This document shows positions 54,553 to 63,016 of a stretch of DNA of 64,000 nucleotides, piece by piece. The notes beneath the pieces are model-generated. The model saw only the letters and a list, made by a program, of their open reading frames with translations. It had not been told where the DNA came from and did no database searches. Position 1 is the first letter of the stretch. Each line of letters opens with the position of its first letter. Source of the stretch: Thalassobacillus pellis (GTDB lineage: Bacteria; Bacillota; Bacilli; Bacillales; Halobacillaceae); assembly GCF_016908295.1 (NCBI RefSeq), contig NZ_JAFBDO010000001.1:682001-746000 (forward strand), given 5' to 3'. The position numbers and the translations under genes are program-made.

Positions 54553-55179
54553 TTAAAATGATACAGCTGCTTTTTCTGCTTTTTCTAAACCTTCTTCTAC
54601 GATTTCTTCTGCTTTTTGCGGAAATTGGTTGTGTCCTTCGATTACGATGGTAGTGATATCTTCTACTCCCCAGAACCGCAGCATGTTTTCAACATAATTG
54701 ACGGCCATTTCCACAGACTGGGCCGGACCCTCGGAATAAACACCGCCACGGGCATTCAGTAACGCCACTTTTTTATCAGTCAAAAGACCGACCGGACCTT
54801 CTTCAGTATATTTGAAAGTCTTGCCTGCCTGAGCAAGGTAATCCAAATAGGTGTGCAGTACCGCTGGGACAGTGAAATTCCAAAGTGGAAATGCGAAAAC
54901 CACTTTATCCGCTTTAAGGAATTGGTCAAGATATTTGGATACTGTTCTTGTAGCTTGACGCTCTGCTTCCGTCAATTCCATATCGCGGGAAAGCTTGAAC
55001 ATCCCGTTTATTTTGTCGTTATCGTAGTAGCTCAGGTTTTCCTCAAATAAGTCTAATTCTTCGATAATATCATCCGGGTGTTCCTCTTTATATTTTTCTA
55101 AAAAGGTGTGGTAAAGCTTTACGCTCACCGCCTGATCGATTGGTCTTGAATTTGCTTTGATGAAAAGTGTATTAGCCAT
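54553..55179 (-). CDS. azoR: FMN-dependent NADH-azoreductase
   Basis: Flavodoxin-fold quinone/azo reductase protecting against electrophiles and quinones. The 208-residue protein begins MANTLFIKANSRP (FMN phosphate loop) and has FAFPLWNFTVPAVLHTYLD and the FKYTEEGPVGLL and LLNARGGVYS segments of the AzoR/AcpD family. GGAGGT lies six bases before the ATG at 55177-55179. It follows a MarR gene in the same direction, with a palindromic site in the gap, so it is probably induced when that repressor is oxidised or ligand-bound. Confidence 0.92.
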   Translation of the reverse strand: MANTLFIKANSRPIDQAVSVKLYHTFLEKYKEEHPDDIIEELDLFEENLSYYDNDKINGMFKLSRDMELTEAERQATRTVSKYLDQFLKADKVVFAFPLWNFTVPAVLHTYLDYLAQAGKTFKYTEEGPVGLLTDKKVALLNARGGVYSEGPAQSVEMAVNYVENMLRFWGVEDITTIVIEGHNQFPQKAEEIVEEGLEKAEKAAVSF

Positions 55180-55203
55180 GTTGGTACCTCCATTTATTTG
55201 ATT

Positions 55204-55219
55204 AGTTGTCATAGCAACT
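55204..55219. promoter_or_regulatory. MarR operator candidate before azoR
   Basis: AGTTGTCATAGCAACT is a perfect inverted repeat (arms AGTTG/CAACT) 25 bases before the azoR ATG. Its minus-strand form shares AGTTGCTAT with 55712-55727 before marR. Confidence 0.45.
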
Positions 55220-55258
55220 TGAAAACATGGTAAGTATGTGACAGCAACGAAAGATGGA

Positions 55259-55690
55259 TCAGTTTTTCGATATATTTTTATTAATCTTTGCAAGAAGTTT
55301 TTCCAGCTCAGCCAGTTCCCCTTCTGACAACCCATTGCAAACAATACGATCGAATTCCTCGGTTATCGGTATGACCTCTTTTCCAAGCTTTTCTCCGCAT
55401 GGTGTCAGATACACCTTAAAAGAGCGTCGGTCTTCCGGGCAGTTAATCCTTTTGATGAAACCTTTTTTCTCTAGACTGGAAACCATCCGGGCAATATTTG
55501 TCTTATCTTTATTAAGTTTACCGGCCAATTGGTTCTGGGTCAGTCCATCCTCTTCCCACAACAGCATCATGATCAGGTTCTGTTCAGGAGCAAGGTTGAA
55601 TGGCTCCAATTTTGATTTGATATAACTTGTCAGATTCAAATCGGTCTTATGGACTTTAATACTGAGGTAATCCTGAAACCCTAAATTCAA
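55259..55690 (-). CDS. MarR-family transcriptional regulator
   Basis: A 143-residue winged-helix protein. The DNA-binding region is LTQNQLAGKLNKDKTNIARMVSSLEKKGFIKR followed by the wing NCPEDRRSFKVYLT; cysteines at the wing and at PCGEK and VCNG could sense redox. It lies 79 bases upstream of azoR. The start is assigned to TTG at 55688-55690, eight bases after GGAGG; the ATG five codons earlier overlaps that site. Confidence 0.85.
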   Translation of the reverse strand: MNLGFQDYLSIKVHKTDLNLTSYIKSKLEPFNLAPEQNLIMMLLWEEDGLTQNQLAGKLNKDKTNIARMVSSLEKKGFIKRINCPEDRRSFKVYLTPCGEKLGKEVIPITEEFDRIVCNGLSEGELAELEKLLAKINKNISKN

Positions 55691-55711
55691 TTGCCCTACC
55701 TCCATCTATTT

Positions 55712-55727
55712 AGTTGCTATACATACT
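55712..55727. promoter_or_regulatory. Second MarR half-site, before marR
   Basis: AGTTGCTATACATACT keeps the left arm and centre of the azoR site but only part of the right arm, consistent with autoregulation. Confidence 0.35.
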
Positions 55728-55882
55728 ATTTAGCGATGTTAAGTATATCGACGCCATTTTAAAATGTCAAATGATAATATTCAGGCAGTAAATCGTCAAA
55801 AAGACACAAAACTTCCATACCCGATTAAGAGGAAAATAGACTATAATAGAAGATAATAATAGTGGCAAAGGGGGAAATTTTT

Positions 55883-56125
55883 ATGTACCCGATTTTAATA
55901 GGAGTCATATTACTTGTCAGTCTCATTGCCCTGGTTGGTACGTTGTATGTCGGCAAAGATATTAATAAGACGATTCAGAAGTACGAGGAACAAGGTGATA
56001 CTGCTGCAGCGGAGTTAGAACGGTCCAGGAATTACGAGAAAGCTTCCAATTTGAAAGCCTTATCCATTATTTATATTGTCACATTCATCATTACCACAAT
56101 TCTGGTAGCTATTTTTATCCTATAA
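55883..56125 (+). CDS. Small two-helix membrane protein of unknown function
   Basis: An 80-residue protein with an N-terminal transmembrane helix (ILIGVILLVSLIALVGTLYVG), a charged middle with a predicted amphipathic helix (NKTIQKYEEQGDTAAAELERSRNYEKAS), and a second hydrophobic helix at the C-terminus. No family recognised. AAAGGGGG is eight bases before the ATG. It stands alone, convergent with pta, sharing a bidirectional terminator. Confidence 0.65.
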   Translation: MYPILIGVILLVSLIALVGTLYVGKDINKTIQKYEEQGDTAAAELERSRNYEKASNLKALSIIYIVTFIITTILVAIFIL

Positions 56126-56164
56126 AAAAACGGAGTCCACTTAATCAGTGAACTCCGCTTTTTT
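56124..56164. terminator. Bidirectional terminator between the small membrane gene and pta
   Basis: AAAAAAACGGAGT/ACTCCGCTTTTTT stem with A- and T-runs on either side. Confidence 0.88.
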
Positions 56165-56169
56165 GCTTT

Positions 56170-57141
56170 TTACACAGACTGAGCGGCTGTAATGATTGCC
56201 AGTTTATAAACGTCATCCGGGCTGCAGCCTCGTGATAAATCATTAACCGGCTGGTTTAATCCCTGAAGCACAGGGCCGACTGCATCAAATCCGCCTAACC
56301 GCTGGGCGATTTTGTAGCCAATATTCCCTGCTTCAAGGCTTGGGAAAATGAATGTGTTAGCTTCCCCTTTCAATGGAGAATCAGGCGCTTTTTTCTCAGC
56401 GACGGACGGAACAAATGCAGCATCGAATTGAAATTCTCCGTCCAGAACTAAATCTGGATTCTTTTCTTTAGCAATTTGCACTGCTTCCGAAACTTTTTCC
56501 GTTTCGGGTGATTTCGCAGAACCTTTTGTAGAAAAGCTAAGCATTGCCACCTTTGGCTCGACATCAAACAGTCTGGCTGTTTCAGCGCTTGTTATGGCTA
56601 TCTCTGCGAGGTCATTACTGTCTGGACTCATGTTAATGGCACAGTCAGCAAATACATATTTTTCATCGTCTCTTACCATAATGAATACGCCAGAGGTTTT
56701 CTGAATTCCTGGCTTTGTCTTGATGATTTGCAGTGCCGGGCGAACAGTATCCGCTGTAGAATGAGCCGCCCCACTTACCAATCCGTCAGCATTTTCCATA
56801 TAAACGAGCATGGTTCCGAAGTAATTTTCATCCTTCAGTATCGTCTTGGCGTCTTCCTCTGTCGCCTTGCCTTTCCGGCGTTCTACAAAGCTTCGGATCA
56901 TCTCATCCATAAACTCATACTTGTCAGGGTCGATGATTTCGGTCGAGGAAATATCAAGTCCTAGTTCGCCTGCTTTCTCTTTGATTCTTTCGGCATTCCC
57001 GATGAGGACAGGCACCATTACACCATTATTCGCAAGCCTGCTTGCTGCTGTCAGAATGCGATCATCAGTTGATTCCGGGAATACAATTCGCTTTCCTTTA
57101 CTTTTGATTTTATCTGTCAGAGTATCAAATAGATCACTCAT
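56170..57141 (-). CDS. pta: Phosphate acetyltransferase
   Basis: Converts acetyl-CoA and phosphate to acetyl phosphate, the first step of acetate overflow. The 323-residue single-domain enzyme has RIVFPESTDDRILTAASRLA, the substrate loop LVSGAAHSTADTVRPAL, and the C-terminal SRGCSPDDVYKLAIITAAQ. A candidate cre site lies about 60 bases before the expected start of transcription, the position at which CcpA activates pta in B. subtilis. TGGAGGG lies before the ATG. Confidence 0.96.
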   Translation of the reverse strand: MSDLFDTLTDKIKSKGKRIVFPESTDDRILTAASRLANNGVMVPVLIGNAERIKEKAGELGLDISSTEIIDPDKYEFMDEMIRSFVERRKGKATEEDAKTILKDENYFGTMLVYMENADGLVSGAAHSTADTVRPALQIIKTKPGIQKTSGVFIMVRDDEKYVFADCAINMSPDSNDLAEIAITSAETARLFDVEPKVAMLSFSTKGSAKSPETEKVSEAVQIAKEKNPDLVLDGEFQFDAAFVPSVAEKKAPDSPLKGEANTFIFPSLEAGNIGYKIAQRLGGFDAVGPVLQGLNQPVNDLSRGCSPDDVYKLAIITAAQSV

Positions 57142-57212
57142 GTTTATCCCTCCATAAACAACTCTCCTTTAATGATAAAACACTATTTCACTGAAGGAAA
57201 GTGATACGTAAA

Positions 57213-57228
57213 TGTGAATCGTTTTCAT
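57213..57228 (-). promoter_or_regulatory. Candidate activating cre site for pta
   Basis: ATGAAAACGATTCACA on the minus strand has the full left half of a cre but a shifted right half. A TATCAT -10 follows about 40 bases downstream. Confidence 0.4.
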
Positions 57229-57359
57229 TTATAAAATGTGTCAAACTATTGAAATCATGCTCCTTTCTAACCAATTCCATGAAGTGAAAATGCCATTATG
57301 TTATATTTATGGATGGAGAAAACATACACATTGTTTTGATATAAAGGAGAGATCACACT

Positions 57360-58103
57360 ATGCCAGAACCAGCAATTACCTTAGATGGATGGTATTGTCT
57401 TCACGACTTTCGTAAAATCGATTGGACTGCATGGAAATTTGCTTCCAGTGACGAGCGGGAAAGTGCTATCCACGAATTCAATCAATTGATTCACAACTGG
57501 GAAAGCACGGAGCAAAGTAAAAATGGCAGCCACGCATTGTACAGCATCATTGGCCAAAAAGCTGATTTCATGATGATGATTTTGCGTCCGACCATGGAAG
57601 AATTGAACGAGATCGAAATGGAATTCAATAAATCCAAGCTAGCTGAATTCACTATTCCAACGTACTCCTACGTATCAGTGGTAGAACTATCCAATTATGT
57701 AGCCCAAGGTAAAGACCCGGATACAGATCCAGAAATCCAGGCTCGCCTGAAGCCAATTCTTCCGAAGTGGCAATACATCTGCTTCTATCCGATGGACAAA
57801 CGCCGCGATGGAGAAGATAACTGGTATATGCTTGAAAAAGAAGACCGTGGCAAATTGATGTATTCCCACGGCATGATCGGCCGTCAATACGCTGGTAAAA
57901 TCCGCCAGATCATTACTGGGTCTGTCGGTTTTGATGACTGGGAGTGGGGCGTGACATTATTTGCCCATGACGTGCTTCAGTTCAAAAAATTGGTGTACGA
58001 AATGCGGTTTGATGAGGTAAGTGCCCGTTATGGAGAATTTGGAACTTTTTATGTCGGACATTTGCTCCAAAAAGAGTCCATTCCAAAGTTCTTAGCAATA
58101 TAA
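57360..58103 (+). CDS. hemQ: Coproheme decarboxylase HemQ
   Basis: Last enzyme of the coproporphyrin-dependent heme pathway of Gram-positive bacteria, making heme b from iron-coproporphyrin. The 247-residue chlorite-dismutase-like protein has catalytic Tyr143 and Lys147 in YPMDKRR, and the iron ligand His170 in [24 protein letters not shown] lies between them. AAAGGAGAG precedes the ATG. It is divergent from pta and has its own terminator. Orthologue of YwfI. Confidence 0.96.
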   Translation: MPEPAITLDGWYCLHDFRKIDWTAWKFASSDERESAIHEFNQLIHNWESTEQSKNGSHALYSIIGQKADFMMMILRPTMEELNEIEMEFNKSKLAEFTIPTYSYVSVVELSNYVAQGKDPDTDPEIQARLKPILPKWQYICFYPMDKRRDGEDNWYMLEKEDRGKLMYSHGMIGRQYAGKIRQIITGSVGFDDWEWGVTLFAHDVLQFKKLVYEMRFDEVSARYGEFGTFYVGHLLQKESIPKFLAI

Positions 58104-58113
58104 TCATGTTTAC

Positions 58114-58152
58114 AAAAGCGCTGTCCGCCTTTATAGGTGGGCAGCGCTTTTC
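58114..58152 (+). terminator. Terminator of hemQ
   Basis: AAAAGCGCTG-CC/GG-CAGCGCTTTT hairpin just after the stop codon. Confidence 0.88.
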
Positions 58153-58200
58153 AGTTTGTGGAGAAACCCCTGTTTTTTCCGCAAGATTTTTTTTACCTCC

Positions 58201-58272
58201 AGGAGCGAATGACCCTTCCCTTTCCGCGGACGGGCGCAAGATATCAGCGGAAGCGAAGAAAGAATCAGCGCT
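58201..58272 (+). repeat. Short 21 bp-period array related to ATCAGCGGA units
   Basis: Perfect or degenerate units at 58201 (AGGAGCGAA), 58222 (TTCCGCGGA), 58243 (ATCAGCGGA) and 58264 (ATCAGCGCT) are each 21 bases apart. Intergenic between hemQ and cwlJ, a gap of 330 bases with no gene. Confidence 0.6.
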
Positions 58273-58433
58273 CGCCCATCCTTCATCCCGCCTTTTCATA
58301 CCACAACGAAAAAATTTCCTGTCCTTAAAAAAATCCTAATGAACTTGCCTTTTACTTTTTCTCATATTGTTTTACCCCGTACATATATATTTACAGAGAG
58401 CTTAGCTTGGTGACGTTGAAGCGAGGTGAAGGG

Positions 58434-58856
58434 ATGGCCGTCATTCCATACACATCAAAAGGTGTCAGTCTCCTGGCAAGACTGATGAGGGCAGAAGCGG
58501 AAGGTGATGGCAGACTTGGCATGTTGATGGTAGGTAACACAGGAGTCAATCGTGTTAAAGGGGATTGTATCGATTTTACAGAGATCGACTCCATTCGGCA
58601 AATGGTTTTTCAGAGCCCAGGTGGGTTTGAGGCTACACAAAAGGGTTATTTTTATCAGCGTGCCAGAGAAAAGGATAAACGTTTGGCAAGAAGAGTCATC
58701 AATGGGGAACGATTCCATCCAGCGACCAACTCGCTTTGGTTTTTTAAGCCACCTGGAAACTGCCCTGCCCAATGGTTCGGCCAATGGAATGCTGGAAGAT
58801 ACAAATCCCACTGTTTTTATGACCCCCTCCAAAGTGCTTGTCCAAAAGTCTACTGA
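58434..58856 (+). CDS. cwlJ: Spore cortex-lytic enzyme CwlJ
   Basis: Cell-wall hydrolase of the SleB/CwlJ family that degrades spore cortex during germination, notably in response to Ca-dipicolinate. The 140-residue protein has the family core ARLMRAEAEGDGRLGMLMVGN (split helices), QMVFQSPGGFEA, GYFYQRA and CPAQWFGQWNAGRYKSHCFY. There is no signal peptide, as expected for a coat-associated protein made in the mother cell. It is followed after 23 bases by gerQ, whose product holds CwlJ in the coat. Confidence 0.92.
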   Translation: MAVIPYTSKGVSLLARLMRAEAEGDGRLGMLMVGNTGVNRVKGDCIDFTEIDSIRQMVFQSPGGFEATQKGYFYQRAREKDKRLARRVINGERFHPATNSLWFFKPPGNCPAQWFGQWNAGRYKSHCFYDPLQSACPKVY

Positions 58857-58879
58857 ATGCTATGAAGGAGTGATGTATA

Positions 58880-59428
58880 TTGGCTACGAATAAAAACCAG
58901 AACCAAGGTTCCGGTTCAGGCAGTAAACCACAGTCTCAGCAATATCCCTATTATCCGAATAATCCATATAACAGCTATTATTCCCCGCAAATGCAAGGTC
59001 AGCCGGGTTATGTACAAGGTGTGCAGCAAGGAGCACCTCAAGGAATGCCTCAAGGAATGCCTCAAGGTCAGCAACAGGGCGGACAGCAGTTTCCCGGTAT
59101 GCCAGGCGGTCAACAGGCTGGCCAGAACATACCGGGTATGCTTCCGACAGAGCAATCGTACATTGAAAACATTCTTCGCCTGAATCTAGGCAAGGAAGCC
59201 ACTGTCTATATGACTTTTGAAAACAACACCCAATGGAATGCCAAGGTTTTTAAGGGAATCATTGAAGCTGCCGGAAGAGACCATATCATTTTAAGTGATC
59301 CACAAACTGGTAAACGTTATTTATTACTAATGATCTATCTTGATTACATTACCTTTGACGAAGAGTTGAATTATAGTTATCCATACGGAGTCGGCTCTGG
59401 TCAAATGGCAACTTACTCACCAAGATAG
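58880..59428 (+). CDS. gerQ: Spore coat protein GerQ
   Basis: A 182-residue coat protein needed to localise CwlJ, cross-linked by transglutaminase in spores. The N-terminal half is low-complexity: QNQGSGSGSKPQSQQ, tyrosine/asparagine-rich YYPNNPYNSYY, then repeated QGMPQ units rich in glutamine, the cross-linking donor. The C-terminal domain (about 95-182) has EQSYIENILRLNLGKEATVY and a conserved fold. The start codon is TTG at 58880-58882, nine bases after AAGGAG. Orthologue of YwdL. Confidence 0.93.
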   Translation: MATNKNQNQGSGSGSKPQSQQYPYYPNNPYNSYYSPQMQGQPGYVQGVQQGAPQGMPQGMPQGQQQGGQQFPGMPGGQQAGQNIPGMLPTEQSYIENILRLNLGKEATVYMTFENNTQWNAKVFKGIIEAAGRDHIILSDPQTGKRYLLLMIYLDYITFDEELNYSYPYGVGSGQMATYSPR

Positions 59429-59465
59429 TTCACGTGAATAGGCAAGCGCCCTGCTTTCTGCCATT

Positions 59466-59503
59466 AAAAAAGCCACGCCAACATTTGGGCGTGGCTTTAC
59501 TTT
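59466..59503 (+). terminator. Terminator of cwlJ-gerQ
   Basis: AAAGCCACGCC/GGCGTGGCTTT hairpin followed by a T-rich stretch. Confidence 0.85.
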
Positions 59504-59524
59504 ATCCAAGGTGGTGAAAGATTA

Positions 59525-59773
59525 ATGAAGCATTCTTATGAAAAAATGCAGCGCCTGCAAATGGTTACAATGGCCATCGCACTGGTGCTTGCAATCATAG
59601 CGCTTATCCAGCAGGCATTCTCGTGGATGGTTCTGGCCATGTTCTATGCTCTGGCATGCAGTTTCATGTTTGAAGCATTGGTGGAATTACAAAAACGGAA
59701 CAATTACAGTTTTATTTCTCAAATTGTCCGAGCCTTTCTTATCGCTATCTTCTCTACAATACTATTCTTTTAA
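59525..59773 (+). CDS. Small membrane protein of unknown function
   Basis: An 82-residue protein with three hydrophobic segments (MAIALVLAIIALIQQAF, VLAMFYALACSFMFEALVE, FLIAIFSTILFF) and a short basic N-terminus. The family was not recognised; similar small proteins occur at this place in other Bacillaceae. A GGTGGTGAA site precedes the ATG. Its last codons overlap the end of the convergent DUF423 gene by four bases. Confidence 0.6.
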   Translation: MKHSYEKMQRLQMVTMAIALVLAIIALIQQAFSWMVLAMFYALACSFMFEALVELQKRNNYSFISQIVRAFLIAIFSTILFF

Positions 59774-60138
59774 AGGTATTTGACGACAGCAATCCCAAGC
59801 AAAGCCCAGCCCACAAGGAATGTCAAGCCGCCGAACGGTGTGATCATCGCTAAGGCTTTGATACCTGTCGGTGCATAAATATATAAACTGCCTGAAAAAA
59901 GAAGAATCCCTATAAAAAACAGCCAGCCCGCTCCGGTCAGCAGCCCTGACTGGGTTTTGGCCATAAGTAAAGCGGTGATGAGAAGCGCAACTGTATGGAA
60001 CATTTGATACGTCACCGCTTTATCCCATGTTTTCAGAGCTTTTTCCGAAATCTTACCTTCCAGCCCATGGGCCCCGAATGCTCCAAGTACCACAGCAAGA
60101 AAACCATTTATGATACCTATAAGCAAAAATAATTTCAT
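59770..60138 (-). CDS. ywdK: YwdK, DUF423 membrane protein
   Basis: A 122-residue membrane protein with four predicted helices. The family motif GFLAVVLGAFGAHGLEGKISEK is at the N-terminus and ITPFGGLTFLVGWALL at the C-terminus. DUF423 proteins are widespread but uncharacterised. The ATG at 60136-60138 has AAGGAG at distance; a GTG four codons upstream is too close to that site. It follows ywdI by 15 bases. Confidence 0.88.
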   Translation of the reverse strand: MKLFLLIGIINGFLAVVLGAFGAHGLEGKISEKALKTWDKAVTYQMFHTVALLITALLMAKTQSGLLTGAGWLFFIGILLFSGSLYIYAPTGIKALAMITPFGGLTFLVGWALLGIAVVKYL

Positions 60139-60153
60139 AAAGCCTTCCACTCC

Positions 60154-60489
60154 TTAAAAATCAAAAATCGATTCCCCATTTGCATCGTCATCTTCCATTC
60201 TATTGGACGACTTTTCCGTCTTCTGTCGTTTATTTACATGATCCTCGCCCATCATCTGTCTGATTTCTTCCGCTGTCGGTTCGTTTACTTCTGAAGGCGA
60301 TTCTTTTCGCTTCGTTACGTTTTCATGTGAAGTGATCGCATTTTCATCCTCATCTTCTTCGAGCACCAGATCACAAAGCAGCCTGATGGCACGGACACGC
60401 TCCCTAACCGTCGAAGATCTGCCATCTTCAAGTGCTTCTTGAATCTCTTTCATCATTTTTTTCAAAATTGATGCATTCGTGATCACCAT
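60154..60489 (-). CDS. ywdI: YwdI, DUF5327 family protein
   Basis: A 111-residue soluble protein with a helical N-terminus (SILKKMMKEIQEALEDGRSSTVRERVRAIRLLCDLVLE) and a charged disordered C-terminus ending in the conserved GESIFDF. Unknown function; restricted to Bacillaceae. The ATG is preceded by a weak AAGGAGAT. Cotranscribed with ywdK. The 375-base stretch upstream (60490-60864) contains only repeat R1 and no supported gene. Confidence 0.78.
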   Translation of the reverse strand: MVITNASILKKMMKEIQEALEDGRSSTVRERVRAIRLLCDLVLEEDEDENAITSHENVTKRKESPSEVNEPTAEEIRQMMGEDHVNKRQKTEKSSNRMEDDDANGESIFDF

Positions 60490-60754
60490 ATATGATATCT
60501 CCTTTTATCGACTATCCGTTGTCTATGATAGTGTATCATGCTATGAAAAAGCAACGCCAGCCTGCAAAGGTTTCGATTTCTGTAACAATGTTTGGGCTTT
60601 TGGTAAATAGCAATAAAAACTTTTACCATTAGCGTTATGTAAAACTGAGCTTTGAATAGCTGCCACTTGTCCATTGTACGAACTGTACTCCTTCACCAAT
60701 AAATTATTAATCCTAAAACGCAAGGGTTCACTTCTCATCCGGAAAAACATTGAT

Positions 60755-60845
60755 TAGAAAAACTTGATCAAGTCCTTACGTCGAAAGCCTTCGTATTACT
60801 TATACTTTAATCCTTTAACAAAGTTAAACTTTCTTAAAGATAAAA
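60755..60845 (+). repeat. Dispersed multi-hairpin repeat R1, copy 4
   Basis: TTAGAAAAACTTGATCAAGT has replaced the GGC...GCC stem with a shorter perfect palindrome. The rest (CGAAAGCCTTCGTATTACTTATACTTTAATCC and the paired TTTAAC...GTTAAAC, in pieces) matches copy 1 closely. Confidence 0.85.
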
Positions 60846-60864
60846 TAGTGACCGCTCCCACTAA

Positions 60865-61332
60865 TCAGTTGGAACGGTCTTGTTCATAACAAAGGAGGGC
60901 AAGCATAATTCCCTCCTCTGTTTCCATGTTATTCAAATGAACGAATCCTTTTTCCTGATAAAAAGTCATCGCTGGCCTGTTTTTCAGACCGGTTGTTACA
61001 CAGCATCTGGCAAAGTTGTTTTCGTCAAATATATACGTAAGCATATCGCTGCCAATTCCTTTTCTCATCCATTCGGGATGTACGGCGAGACGTGTGATCC
61101 AAATGACCTCTTCCTCCCTATGGCAGGCAAGTAAACCGGCGAGCTTTCCGTTTTTATACGTACCCAGAAAATTTTCCTGGGCTTGTTGGATATGGCGGTA
61201 CGTTTCGGTCAGTGGTGGCAGTTTATCATTATTGATATATTTCGCTTCCTGGTGATAGGAGAGTTGCTGGAGAGCTTCTATTTCTTTTGCGATCTCCGCG
61301 TTCCTATGCTCCAGTAAAGTGATTTCTACCAT
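60865..61332 (-). CDS. GNAT-family acetyltransferase
   Basis: A 155-residue acetyltransferase. Motif A, LAVHPEWMRKGIGSDML, has the acetyl-CoA pyrophosphate loop R-K-G-I-G. The C-terminal TFYQEKGFVHL is also typical. Substrate unknown. Its start overlaps the end of the sodium symporter gene by seven bases, so the two are translationally coupled. A GACCG/CGGTC stem near its end may be a weak terminator. Confidence 0.85.
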   Translation of the reverse strand: MVEITLLEHRNAEIAKEIEALQQLSYHQEAKYINNDKLPPLTETYRHIQQAQENFLGTYKNGKLAGLLACHREEEVIWITRLAVHPEWMRKGIGSDMLTYIFDENNFARCCVTTGLKNRPAMTFYQEKGFVHLNNMETEEGIMLALLCYEQDRSN

Positions 61333-62669
61333 CCTATAACACCAATCGCATTTAGAAATATGAATAGGATCATGATCGGACCGATATATTTGACGATACC
61401 ATACCAGATATCTCTGATGCTGTTATCCTGCATGTCTGTCGCTTCGAAAGCTGTGGATTTATTAAAATACCAGCCTACAAACAATGCCATGGAAAGTCCA
61501 CCAAGAGGGAGCAGGATATTCGAGGCGATGAAATCCATTGAGTCCATGATATTGTTGGAACCAATCGGTGTCACACCTGCCCAGATTCCCATTCCTAAGG
61601 AAGCAGCCATTCCAAGGACAAACATGATAAAACCCAGGATGATGCTCGTTTTTTTACGCCCCCAGTTAAAAATACGCATGAAAAATGCGACTGGAACCTC
61701 CAAAATAGAAACGGAAGAGGACAAGGCAGCTAATGTCAGGGCAAAGAAGAAAATAAACCCGATTATTTCACCGAATGGCATCTGTCCGAAAATCCCCGGC
61801 AGGGTAATAAAGACAAGCTCAGGCCCTGAACCTGGATCTATGCCGAAAGCAAACACCGCTGGGAAAATGACAATACCGGATATAATCGCAAAAAATGTAT
61901 CCATTACACCAATTCCAAACGTTGCGCTTGGCAGCTTGTTTTCCTTGGAGAGGTAACTTCCGTAAGTAAGCATAGCACCCATACCAAGGCTCAACGAGAA
62001 GAATGCCTGTCCCAATGCTGCTAAAAATACAGACGGATCCCCTAATACAGACCAGTCTGGCGTAAACAGGAATTCAATTCCTGCCCATGCACCATCAAGC
62101 GAAAGACTGTATATAGCTAGTCCAACCAGTAACAATGCTAAAGTCGGCATGAATATTTTGTTAGCCAGCTCAATCCCTTTTTTTACACCGCTATAAACAA
62201 TGACGATTGTAAGGGCAATGAACAATGCATGCCACAATATCGGATGCCATGCATGGGAAATGAACCCTCCGAATTCAGCCGCATACCCGCCAGCAGGCTC
62301 GACGAAAAAGCCGCCGCTGATATAATTCCATAGGTAATAGATACACCAGCCGGCTACCACTCCATAAAAACTCAGTATCAGAAAGGCCGATAGCACTCCG
62401 AAGAAACCAGTCATAAACCACGGGGTGCCTGGTGACAGGCGAGAAAAAGAACCAATCACATCACTCTGTGCCTTCCTACCGATACTTACTTCAGCCAACA
62501 ATAAAGGTACGCCAATGATAAATACACAAAATAAATATAAGACCAGAAAGGCGCCTCCCCCATTCTCACCTGCAACATAGGAAAAGCGCCAGATATTTCC
62601 TAATCCGACAGCAGATCCGATTGCAGCAAGCATGAAGCCCAGCTTAGAGGAAAACTTTTCTCTTTCCAT
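61326..62669 (-). CDS. Neurotransmitter:sodium symporter family transporter
   Basis: A 447-residue LeuT-fold transporter with 11-12 transmembrane helices. Helix 1 has the family sodium/substrate signature AIGSAVGLGNIWRFSYVAGENGGGAF. The helix 6 region has FFSLSLGMGAMLTYGSY. Bacterial members import amino acids with sodium; the substrate here is unknown. GAGGAG is eight bases before the ATG at 62667-62669; the GTG three codons earlier overlaps that site. Operon with the GNAT gene. Confidence 0.9.
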   Translation of the reverse strand: MEREKFSSKLGFMLAAIGSAVGLGNIWRFSYVAGENGGGAFLVLYLFCVFIIGVPLLLAEVSIGRKAQSDVIGSFSRLSPGTPWFMTGFFGVLSAFLILSFYGVVAGWCIYYLWNYISGGFFVEPAGGYAAEFGGFISHAWHPILWHALFIALTIVIVYSGVKKGIELANKIFMPTLALLLVGLAIYSLSLDGAWAGIEFLFTPDWSVLGDPSVFLAALGQAFFSLSLGMGAMLTYGSYLSKENKLPSATFGIGVMDTFFAIISGIVIFPAVFAFGIDPGSGPELVFITLPGIFGQMPFGEIIGFIFFFALTLAALSSSVSILEVPVAFFMRIFNWGRKKTSIILGFIMFVLGMAASLGMGIWAGVTPIGSNNIMDSMDFIASNILLPLGGLSMALFVGWYFNKSTAFEATDMQDNSIRDIWYGIVKYIGPIMILFIFLNAIGVIGW

Positions 62670-62784
62670 TCGTTCCACTCCTCACTCTTGTTTTCAAATA
62701 TTCCTCAGCATATCACAGATTTTTTTCTCTTACGACAGCCAATCAAAATCTTCAATTTTTTAACAGTATTCTGACCTATCAACT

Positions 62785-62940
62785 TTACTGCTTTGGTTCA
62801 AACTTTAAACACGCTGTACCTGTCGTCTTTTTGACGAGCACGGAAGGCATCTCCTTCGTCTTGAACCCATAGGCACGGCACCCTCGAGGAAATCCAGGAT
62901 TCCATGTTGTAAAAAAATGACGGCAGCGGAAGCAATTCAT
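62785..62940 (-). CDS. Small conserved cysteine-motif protein
   Basis: A 51-residue protein below the usual ORF cut-off. It begins MNCFRCRHFFTTWNPGFPRG and has CRAYGFKTKEMPSVLV and a C-terminal Cys, giving four cysteines (3, 6, 21 and about 45) that could hold a zinc ion. GAGGAA lies six bases before the ATG. The pattern recalls short conserved Bacillus proteins with CxxC-x-H-F and PRGC; no function is known to the annotator. It is divergent from ywaF and convergent with nothing. Confidence 0.65.
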   Translation of the reverse strand: MNCFRCRHFFTTWNPGFPRGCRAYGFKTKEMPSVLVKKTTGTACLKFEPKQ

Positions 62941-63016
62941 ACCAAATTCCTCGTTTCGTTTCCTATGTTAAAATAATAGCATAAGCACAAGTTTTCAACA
63001 TGGGAAGTGTAGCTAT

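Noticed and set aside
60483-60750. Short minus-strand frames upstream of ywdI
   Set aside because: No ribosome binding site, no conserved pattern, overlapping each other in different frames.
61360-61956. 198-codon plus-strand frame
   Set aside because: Antisense to the sodium symporter gene; composition reflects complement of hydrophobic codons.
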